Shown: positions 12,501 through 24,100 of the stretch, piece after piece
How positions within the stretch are numbered: position 1 is the stretch's first letter
Layout of the letters: each line of letters begins with the position of its first letter
Source of the DNA: Crossaster papposus
Taxonomy: Eukaryota > Echinodermata > Asteroidea > Velatida > Solasteridae
DNA: 64,000 nt
Reading direction: 5' to 3'
NCBI GenBank assembly: GCA_037893245.1
Contig: JBAIAA010000749.1
Span: 1,296,527-1,360,526 of the forward strand
The notes under the pieces: generated by a model
Databases searched by the model: none
Seen by the model: the letters and a program-made list of their open reading frames with translations, nothing else
What the model was told of the DNA's origin: nothing
Translations under genes and position numbers: made by a program

Positions 12501-15136
12501 TGACTTGACTTTGAGAAAAATGACTTGTGACTTGACTTGACTTGAGTAAATTTGACTTGAAGACATTCCAAGTCATCATGTATTTACAATTTTATGTTGT
12601 GTTCAATCCGGCCACGGCAGCCGATGCATTTTGGTGACGGCAAATTTATTTTGCCGCGTCGCGAATCTGTACATGTACTGCATGTTGTGTGTACGCACAT
12701 GCTATTTATTACGTTGCAAATAGACAAAGTGGGAATACTTTTTTAGCTTATGTCCTTTTGGTTTTGGTTTATTCAATAAGATGTGTCTTTCCAGGATGAA
12801 TAAAACAACAAAGTGACTGAGCTTTGATTGATTAATTGAATATCACTTGGCTAGTAACAGATTGTGGATATGTACTTCAAGTTTGTCATGATATTTCTTG
12901 AAAGTTGACTTTCATTCGAGACTATAAATGACTTGTGACTTGTGACTTGACTTGACAAAAAGTGACTTGTGACTTGACTTGACTTGAGAAAATTTGACTT
13001 GGTTGCAACTCCGCCAATACCCCACTCGGTCAGTTTCAAGGCGACCTTCCCAGGGGGTGGCGGTAATTACACAAACATCTTTACCCGACCTTGGCTATAC
13101 CACGAACCCATCGAAATAACACATTGTCCCTATATAAAAGCCTCGTATACTCCCGAATTGAAAAGCCGGTCACTGTCATATACATACAGCAATCGATGGA
13201 TGTAACATGCTGAGGGTTCAAGCCCAATTATTCCAAACTTTGCCTAGCCTTGTACAAGGCGTTCGTCGTTATCCGTCCGAAATCCACGCCCGAAATCTGA
13301 AATTGTACTTTTAAATGCTCTTTTCGATCAATATCATTTTGTTCAAAACGCGTTTTGTAGCCCAATTGGGCGCTTCTAAGATATAGTTTCCCTTTAAGAA
13401 TTTCCTACTATTTTTTCTTTACAAACTTAAGCCTCAACCGAAAAAGGACACAAGACCTCTTGATTTTTCCAACAAAAATGGCGTGATCTGTGATGTTATA
13501 TATTATATACATCTGTGATGTATATAACAAGGCGGTAATATCATATACTGATGATGTTGCTCATTTTTTGGGTGGTTCTGTTAACAAAAACATTTCACGG
13601 TGAGCGCGCTACGGGGTACGGTGAGCCCGTCGAACAGACTGCTCGGCTCCGCGTACACATGTTTGTAGTTTGCCTTACTTTATATAGCTAGCTGGAGACT
13701 AGACGTAATATTAAACTGTGAGGAAACGGGGTTTATAGGGCATCCCCTTTCGATCAAGAGATTTACGTGAGAGTCAGAGATGATTGTGCCAATGCACTTT
13801 TCCCGGGGTCGTGCCGCAAAGAAGTGGCGCGATCAAATTTGGAGGTAAAAAGTTCATACCAGACGTTGGCGTCAAAGATTCTGATGTGTCAATACAAATT
13901 GCGATGTGAAACTTGTTTACTGTAGTTCAAATGGGTTTTTTGTTACTTCCAAATGAATGCGGTTTTACAATGCATTTAAAATGAGGATGCAACGACAAGC
14001 GCTAGCTGCTTAAACAATGTGCGCTGTTTGAGCAGGGCACATGAACAACCCATGCTGTTTAAAGGTAGGATACATCATTGGCAATTGCTTAAATTATCCG
14101 GAATGGTTGGATTTTGGGTTTTTTATGTTATACATGTAGTAAATATCGTTTAACTGGCCTGTCCGAAGTTTTACAATCATAGATGCCAAGAAAAAAAAAG
14201 AAAAAAAGAGGGCGTTCGTTTTCATTCGGCGTTCGTTTTCAATCGGCGTTGGGCAGTTGTTCTTTGGTTTTTTTCGCGCCGTTCGGCAGGATGGCTTTAT
14301 TCATTATTTACTTTCGTTTTAACAGTGTACTTCATAATTTTGTACCGTAGAGATGTTCACGCACACGTATAAGTCTCCACAATCGTGAATTCAGAAATTA
14401 TCGAAAACCACCTGTTGGAATCTGACAGATCTTGGAATGAGTAGGCAGAACCGTAGTGGGGAAGTATATTCTACTCCGCCCCTTAAAAGGGCAAACCGGA
14501 TACACTAGCCGCCTGCTTACCGATCGAGAAGGCATACATTCCGTTGATAGACTTGATTAGAAGAAGGCAGAATGTAGCCACAGCCATAACCGTCGTACAG
14601 ACTGGATAGACAAGGACGCTCCTGATGGGCAGATAATCGCCGAAGAAAGCCGAGCCAGACCTCCCAATCAGATCGGCTACCCCCATTATGGTCAGAATGA
14701 AGCTGCCCTTCACTTCTGGAATGCCTATGGTCGTCATGAATTTGATCTGAAAGTAAGATTAAGTCCGATTTTATTAGGCGAACAGAATATACATGGTGCC
14801 CTCCAAAAAACAAAAAACAAATAATAATAAAAAACAATAAAAAAAAAACCAAAAAAAAACAAAACAAAAACAGTATAAGGCTTGCTTTTGCGGCACTGAG
14901 GCCGAATTGGTAAACGGATGCTAAGTCTTTCCGGAAGAAAAATGTACCAAGATAGGGGCTACAACTACTAAACTAAATCGGGATTTCCTGGTATCATTTT
15001 TCTTCAAAAGAAGGATTATCTATTAATTGGTATATTTAGTTTTGGCTTTGGGTGGTGGAGGTGTGCTTGTCTGGGATTCTCCATCCGTTGGTATAGGTAG
15101 TTTTGGCTTTGGGTGTATGGTGGAGGTGTTTGTCCG

Positions 15137-15178
<42 letters not shown>

Positions 15179-18100
15179 TTTTGTTTTTTTTGTGTGGTTT
15201 TTTTTTTTTTTTTGGGGGGGGGGGGTTGGGGGGGGCACCCTGTATACTCAGTGTGGCCGACATGTTTGATTCCATGAAAGGATTAGTATTAAATGTACTC
15301 GTTAGTAATAGGCAGATTGACTGTTTTCATTGATTTCTATTGCGTATGTAGGACACTGTTTTAAGGCATATGGCATATTATTCGAAGGTATAGCTCTGAA
15401 GCCGATTTCACCAAACCTTGCGCAATGGCGCAAGTCTTTTTGCAGTACATTACATAAGTTGAGCAACATTAATTTGCTTGCTGCGCCACATTTCGGTTAT
15501 GACGGTTTGACGGACGTTGAATAGTGCGCATAAAAGGTATGCTATTTGCGCAACAAACTATCATGTTCTAAACTGGATATAAGTTTTCGTCATGATTTCA
15601 TTTCTAAACGGTCGACAAAAGTTAACTGCGGTATTAAAAAGGCGAACCACGACGTTCCAAAACTGTAATGTCGGTCGAATTTGGAAACCAGGTAAACCAC
15701 GATGTTACACAACTGTCTCAGATGGCAACTTGTCTTTTTAGAACAATCCAGGGGAACCCCGACACTGGCTCAAATCGCATGTGTGTCCAGTCTTTATACG
15801 ATTTGTAGAGATCGGTGGTCTATACCTAGGCAGGCTGGGTTGGGACAACTCATTTATTTTAAAGAAAAGAAAACTACAAGAAAGGGCATATATTAATTAC
15901 CATGTTAACAAAGGGAAAGATGAGCGAGAGGTTCATGGCAATATTGGCCAAGAACCAAAGGAAGATCCCCGGGGCCTTGAAAGCTCTCATGAAGTTCCGA
16001 AGGTCGTGCTTCAGCGAGTGCTTCCGAGGGCTAGGGTCAATCTGCTGGATCTGCTGGTACTCGGACCCCTGTCCCCCATCAGCTCTCGGTCCTGACTCGC
16101 CGCCTTTGTCCCCTGATGCCGACTCGCCAGCCCCTGACGCCGACTCGCCGGCTGCCGTGCCACCCGTGGATTCTTTCCTCATCAGCTTCTGCAGCGCGCG
16201 CTCCCGCTCCATCTTAACGATCATGTCCGTGTACTTTTGGGGAGGCGGCCGAAAGGTGATTGCGCTGAGCATCCCGATGACGAACATCCCTCCGCTGCAG
16301 ACCCGGAAGGCGCCCCGCCAGTCGATGACGTCCGATAGGAACTCTAGACCGGGATTTAGGGCGAGGGAACCTGCAACGGAACAGACCGAATCGAACCAAA
16401 ATCATCACCTGTTTTGTGAAACCATGGTATAAAATCGACCGTTGTTAGAAATAATAAAAAATGTCAACTTTTCTTGGAAACGGCGGAACACCAGATGCCA
16501 TGAATTCACAGGGTGTTATTATTCAAGTAAGGTATTTCATAATAATTTAGTGTACTTTTTTATATTTGCAACCTTAACTTTTAAGAATTCGCACCATGCA
16601 ATTCCTAAATTGACAGCAAATTTGGATGACATGCAGTAAAGAATTGATATTTCTTCTCTTGAAAGTTTCTGTAGCACTTTTAACTTAAAGGTAGGATACA
16701 CCATTGGTAATTGCTTGAATTATCATGAATAGGTAGATTTGGGGGTTGTATTTTATAGTAAATATCGTTTAACTGACCTCTCCGAAGTCTTACAATCATG
16801 AATTCCAAGAAAAGCATGAAAAACTGCGTTTGTTTTCAACCGGCGTCGAGCAGTTATTCTTATATTATCTTTGTTTTTTCGCGATCCGGTGATCGCAAAT
16901 TTGTCTTTTTAAAATATAATTTTTCAGAATAATTACAGGAAATCTAGCGCAATCATTTTGCTAGATGACTAGAATCATTATTAACTTTCAAATAAGTAAG
17001 ATATTTTCTAATAGTTCGGTAGTAAATATTTCCGATGTCTGCAAATGGTGTATCATAGGCCTACCTTTAATGCGTTGACTTTTGGGGGTACATGTACTAT
17101 ATTTCAGGTTTTAGGAATTGTATGTTAGTTTCGTTAAGACGGGAAGACAACCCAGACACAATTATTGTCTGCTTACCGACGCTCCAGCCCAGGGTCGCCA
17201 AACACGTGGATCGGGCGCTGTTCTTCCTCGGGAAGTAGGCCCCGACCAGATTGAGAGAAGTGTTGTCGATGAAGTTACTCCCTATGCCGAAGAGCAAGCT
17301 GTAGGTCAGGAAGAGGAGATGCGGGTGAGGAACGAAGCTGGAGATGAGAAGGCCGCTGCTGCACATGATCACCCCGATGATGGTGATGATACGGTGGCCG
17401 AAACGCTTGAAGAGACAGGTGGAAATCGGGGAGGCGGCGAACATGATACCGAACGCTAGCGAACCGATCCATCCTGTGTCACATGGGAAAACATGTATAG
17501 AAGGAGCAGTTAGTTTGGCGGCAAGGTACACCAGAAGGATGTAATCCGAACACTCGACCATAGCTTGAACCTGAAAGGCTCCGATTAGGCTATTATAAGA
17601 GTTGCTCCTGCCAACTGTCAGTTATAGGTCCCAGCCCGAGTGGACGTAAGGCTAGCTTTTTGGTCCAATAAAATTGCACCGTGCAGCCCCCCCCCCCCCC
17701 CCCCCAAAAAAAAAAAAAAAAAAAAAAAATATAAATAAATAAATAAATAAATAAATAAAAAACAAATTAACCATAATTATTATACTCCGTTCAGAAAATC
17801 GTCTATTGCTCTATAAAGCTTGATATATAAATATTTAATTACCACGCCTTTCTATTTCATGGTCGAATTAGAGCAATTCGACAAAATCGGCAAATCGTAT
17901 TTGTGTTACCAATGGGATATTGAGGTTAGGAACTTTCTAAGGAATTCTAAACCCAATTGCCGAATTTTGTTAACATTCGTTAGAATTGAAAAATGATATC
18001 AAAACAGTTTTAGGTAGCCGACCAGTCAAGATTAATCAAGATTCATATAAATTGAGAAAGTCAAGATGCCGCTATGTCCACGAATTACTCGGATTTTGTG

Positions 18101-21100
18101 AATCGTATACAGGGTATAGTCGTCAAAATCGTGAGGGTGTGACCTAGGCTTTATGCTACGTTTACATTATGTTCCCGGCGGCCACGGCAATCACGTTTCA
18201 GGCCACCGTGGACCAAACGGGATGGACGTGAGACAACGCGGTGGACGGAATGGGCAAACGTGACAGGCCGTGATTGCCGTGGATGCCGGGCAAGATTTTT
18301 AAACTGTCAAAAAATTTGCCACGGCAGTCACGGTGCGGATGAGAAACCTAGTAGGCCGTAGTAAAACGGGGTGAACGCAACCAAACGCGACAGTACGCAA
18401 TAGGCCGTAACCAAACTTGGAGGCGGTCCGTAGTGTGACGGGAAGCATGTATATTCCCCGGCATCTCACGGTCCTTTCAAGTTTTACCACGTTCTGCCGC
18501 GTTTAGTGCGCGTTTTGTCACGGTTGCTTCACGGTTGCTGCGCGTTTTGTCCCGTTTTGCCACGTTTTGTCACGGTTCTTACGGCAAACTAGGGTGTATG
18601 GTAGCCGTTTCGTCGCGTTCAATCACGGCGCGTCCCGGCGTGTGACGGATTACGGGTCCGGCGCGCTACGGCGCGTTGTGTTCTACTACGGTCTGACACG
18701 GCGCGCGCGGTCTGGGAGGGAGTATTTAAAAGCCGGGCCAGGCAGTGGAGCTTCATTCGAGTCTGAGCAATCGACGTAACATTACTGCATCTACAATACG
18801 AAGAGAGAAGACCAAGCTTTGAAAAAAGAAGTCCAAGCTATGCCCCCGAAGAAGCCAAGACGTACGAAGGCCCCCTGTCCTGCACCACCACCACCACCAC
18901 CAGTAGAGGAGCAGGAGCAGCCTGAAGATCCTCGCCGTTCACCACCGCCAGATAAAGAGGATGGTGCTGCTGCTGCTGACCCAGTTCCTCAACTGGAACC
19001 TGAACCTAACGGTGGGGAGGCTGAAGAAGACGCACCTGCTAGGAGGAAGGCAGCCCCCATGTAGTCACCAACTTATCGGAGGATGAGAAGGAACTCATCA
19101 TTGACTTCCTCCAGCAGAATCCCACGCTGTACTCCAAGAGGCTGGCTGGTTACAAAGCGCGCGAAAGTTGAACCACGACGTTGAAGTACAACGTTTTGAA
19201 AGTTGAACCACGAAGTTTTGAAAGTTAAACCACGACGTTTTGAAAGTTGAACCACGACGTTTTGAAAGTTGAACCACGACGTTTTGAAAGTTGAACCACG
19301 ACGTTGCCTGTCCGTTTTAGACACCATAAGATGTTCGCCTCCGACTCCCAGCAACCTGACAAGCCCCAACCAAGAGAGAAGGACCAGCAGCACTAGCACT
19401 TCAGCCAAGGAGAAGCCACAGGACGACGACCAGACAAGACCAGACCAGACCAGACCAGTGAAGTTTTGTTTTCATCTCTTAGAAAATAAATGCAAACTTA
19501 TGTGTGCATTTTTTTTATGATAGGCCAGAATTCCGTAGAATATGATTTATGTAGGAAAAGAAGTTTGTCAGATTTAAGCCACAAAATGGGTATTCTTCTA
19601 TGAAAAATATTTTAGGTTTCAGTGAGTTATTAGTACTTCATCATGAGTAAAGCAGGTTTAACTTATGCATTCAGCCCTGATTTATGATATATGACAATCA
19701 TTTATGTATTATAAAAGAATGAATAGGAAGACAAAGAATTATTTAGATCAGAAAATCAAAGGTTCATTTATTGATAACAAAGTACAGCATTAAGTAACCA
19801 GTACTTTTACATGATTTGCATAACAGAAAATGGACAATAACCATTCACGCACCCACATGGATATTGGCCTTATCATCCGCCTTCTTCGCCTTCTTCCTGA
19901 CTGCTGCACTCTGGCCTTCCCTTTCTGCAACTGCTGTTGGCCTTCTTCTTGCTGGCTGTATGCACCCAGCAAACATGCAAACACAAAATCGTCTTCATCT
20001 TGGGCATTCATGATGTTGTCTCGTCGTAATCTCAGGATACAATGATTGCTATTGCTTGGGAGGCCTTCTCTTTATACCGTGGGCACAAACGTGCTCCAAA
20101 GCTGCCTGGCATCCACGTTTCATCCGTAGAAAGCCTTGACAGAACGTGAAAAACGTGTCAGACCTTGATCAGAACGTCAGAAACGTGAGGGACCCCATCA
20201 GAACGTGACGGGCCTGGAGGGAACGTGCTGGCATCCGTGGTAGACCGCGGGCCGAACCGTAGTGCGCCTTGGAGCATCCGGGACTCAGCAGCCCCTTCCC
20301 CCCACGGCATGTCACGGATACCGTGATAAGACCGTGAGAAAACTTGGCAAGACCTAACAAAACTTGAATACAGAGAAAAAGATGCCAAAATTCCACGGCG
20401 CACTACGTTTCGGGTAAACGGGGCTGCCGTGGCCGCCGGGAACATAATGTAAACGTAGCATAACAGGGGCTATATTGGTCAAGGCGTTCGACGATTTTAG
20501 TGTCGACTGTAATCACTTTTAAAACACCCCCATTGTGAACGAGTCTCGACCAATCAGAAGTTATCAACTCTATAACTTGTATAAGGTATTTATTAATTCA
20601 AAGTATAAAGTACTAAATAACAATCCGACTACGTCGCTGGAAATTCAGCGACAAAATGAAGTAAAACCTAAGCTAATGCGAACATTTGTGCCAAGGCGTT
20701 TGACAACTGATTTTGATAAATACACTGAACAAAGATATAAACGCCCACAAAAATAAAAACGCCCCAACAATGGTTATTTGTCTTGATTTGTAAACAACAT
20801 TTGTGTCCATCTCTGCCAGTGAGGAATTGTTCAGTCATGCAGTGATTGGTGAAATCGCTGCATGACTGAACAAAAAAACATTTTTGGGGCGTTTATATTT
20901 CTGTGGGCGTTTATATTTTTGTTCAGTGTAATAGCCGAGTCACATGAGGCCTAGTCTTTGCCAAAGACCATTGTATTCGACAGCGCGTCCGCTAACGACA
21001 CGAGTTTTAGTCCAGCTCCCTCGAATTGAATTCAGTCGTCTTTGGCAAAGAATACGTAACGTGTGACGTGAGTGCCATGCGCGCACCGGCTATTGTTTAT

Positions 21101-24100
21101 CGTGGCCGACCATGGATTGCCGGGCAAAATTGGCGAACGACTTGACCAAGACTAAAACTCAACTACAATGTACATGTACATGCGTGCAATTCATGCAGTG
21201 AGTATGCTCAGTGAAACGATACACATGAACAAAGATGGGTAAACGTATTACGATTCGTGATTGTACGCAAATAATGGCCTAGTACAGTAGGTGTCGCGGT
21301 TCGCACAATACAATAGGTGATAGAAAATCCGACACAAAGGAAACAAGCTTCATGCAAACGGTGAGATCTTCCCACGTATTTGGTCGCCGCACTATCCCTG
21401 AAACCCCTTTGTAGCCAAAAGAGTTGGGCAACTTGAACCATGTGTCTTATTTCTCCATGCTTGAACTATACAGTCAATTTCGTCTGTTCGTCGAAATTAC
21501 TGTTGAACATGATTCTCTCTAATTGAGAAAGAGTGAAAAACCACAATAGCGGACAACTCTTTCAGAGTGGTTTTTCACTCTTTTAGATATTTGAATCTTT
21601 TGGAGATAATTTGTGTCCCGGAGTGAAAACCACTCTAGTGAATAACGTTCACTCTTTTTTGTTTAAAGGTATATGGGAGATTTCTGGCAATGTCGATGTG
21701 TACTATCACGGTTGACAACGAGTACCTTATACACGGAAGTCACTGTAAGATATCTAATGTAGCGATTCTTGTATTTAACCCGGTTTTCTCTTCAGTCTTG
21801 CTCTATGGTTAAAATAATCCACAAGTTAAATTTGCGAGGAAAAAGATAAAAGTTAACGACAGCCGGATTGGAACCACAGACATTTCGATCCATAGCTTAT
21901 CTCTTTACCAACTATGATATTGGCGATTTGGTTGAAGACAGCCCTTGTTATCATTATGTAGGCCTATAGTTCTTTAATGTAGCTGATGTAAACATTCACG
22001 CCAAACCTAGCCGCTGAAGAAAAAAATCGCGAACCGCTATACGGGCTTGTATTACTATGTGTCTTCCTATCCTGTATAAACTAATTCCGGGTGGCCCCCA
22101 AAAACAATAGGACAAGCATATACTTCCACTACCCTGAATATACCAATGGGTCAATAATATTTCGACACATCTCCCTATTATTAAGAGTATTACGTGGTGT
22201 TACCGCAAACTACAATGTACTTTTCGTACATTTCCTCAGTTTTCGCCACGCAAACCTTCAAATCTCATCCAAGAAAAATGATACCACGATATCTCGACTC
22301 GGGCCAATATAGTTTTACTGGTATCAGAATATTATCATTTTGACATCGGATTGTTTGTCTGCTGGGTTTAATACTTTCTTGTTTGTTTGTTTGGTTAGGT
22401 TTAGTTGAATGCACACTGCACATAGTAATTCTGAAGCAAACAGCTGTCAGGCAAAATTGTTTTCTTTCGCAACGGATCAACGGATGATGCAATCACACTT
22501 CAACAACGTACCGTCCTCGCTTTACTGCACTTCAACAACGTGGTTTACCATCAAACAAATAGTCGGCGCCTTTTTTTTTCTAGTCGTAACAAGCTAAAAA
22601 GGGTGAACTTTTAAAAGTCCGTGAGTTATAAGTCGGACCGTGTTTATAAATTAGGATTTTCCTGCGTGAAAAAACTGCAGGATTTGCCATAAAGTAAGAG
22701 TGGTTTCTGTTTGGATTTTCGAAGAGTGAATAATTATTTGGGTAGTTCGATCGGGAGGAGCGTATAGTCTAGTTGAGTACGTGTTATCATTGAAATGTCG
22801 TCAACATATCGAACTGCCTGTATGGGTGGGTCTGTGTCAAATTTCACCTTGTGAATATATGTAGGCCCCTATATACACATGTACATACAATACTATTTTG
22901 TCCGCACGACAATGATGAAATGACAAGGGGCGTTTCACTGCGGTACAGACAATAATGTTTATTTGTGAATTGAAAAATTCTTTCATCACAGATAACCAAA
23001 CCTGACTTAGTTAGGTTGTTTTATTTTGTTAGTGGCCATGTTTAATGGTATACGTACGTATGCATCAGCTATTTTGTAGAGGTGTACATGTACATACTGT
23101 ATCGCAAATGCTTAATACCCGCCAGCATATAGCTTATTTGCATTATTGGTTTTTGTTCACCAGCATGACTATGATTGCATCCGCGTATCACATGCTGGGA
23201 GTTGTTTCGCAAGAAGTCCCGACAGCTTTGGAGTAAAAATTCGGTATATTCACAGCGTTTTCTAATCTGAACTGACGTTTAATTCAGTCCCGTTAAATTA
23301 TCTTTGAACAAAATACATCTATAGTGTATTGCATGTGCAAACGTTTTCTGATGAAAATGAATAAAGGGATATAAATATTTAGGTTATAGTAAACTGAATT
23401 AAGTGGGTTTCACGATTGATGGAACAGGGGTATATTTCCCGCATTACAGTAAGAAGAGATTTAGCAATTGTTTCCTAATTAAACAAAAGTCTGTACTGTC
23501 GTCTACATGACATGTCACCCTGTTATAATTCCAAGGTCTTACCCGCATTTCATATAGGGGCCTATTTTACATAAACCATGGCGCACGCATAGCATGTTTA
23601 CTGAAGTTGTGAAAATACCACCACAAAAAGAGATGGTGTTTTTTTCTAAATATTGTGCTGGATTCAAATCATCCTAGGAGTGGGTTCGAACAGTATACAA
23701 CAGATGCAACTTAATTAGCTTCTTTTTGAACCATGGTTTTTGAAATCGCAATGTGGTCTCAATATCATCATCACAATTACATTTAACACATAGACATTTG
23801 TTTGCGTGAGGTCGGGCAAGTTTTGTTTCCATTGTTGAATATCACGCTAATAATAAACATTAGCATAATTTCCCCACGCGCGGGAAGCATGCTGGAATAT
23901 CTGAAACTGCATTACATTGTGTGAGTATATCGACTGGGCCAGGTTGTACTTTTATGGATCGCTTGTGCGTGAGAAAACGGCACCAATATTCAATAAATCT
24001 CCAACAACTCTGCGAAACACTTCCCATTGTTAAGTACATATTGTTTAAACGGCAAAATGGCTTTATCAATAACATATCTTCCTAAGTGATTACAACAATT

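Larger units (their letters stand above)
18154..20460. mobile_element. PIF/Harbinger-type DNA transposon derivative, 2.3 kb
   Basis: It has perfect 36-bp terminal inverted repeats starting TGCTACGTTTACATTATG. The immediate flanks are TTA on the left and TAA on the right, close to a Harbinger TWA duplication but not identical. The subterminal regions are packed with CACGTTT and ACGGC motifs. Inside, a plus-strand MADF-type reading frame and a minus-strand transposase N-terminus converge, the usual two-gene Harbinger plan. The catalytic part of the transposase is missing, so the copy is non-autonomous. It lies in transporter intron 1. Confidence 0.8.

Noticed and set aside
15901-16432. 176-codon plus-strand frame
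   Set aside because: It is the antisense of transporter exon 3, whose phases and family motifs are clear.
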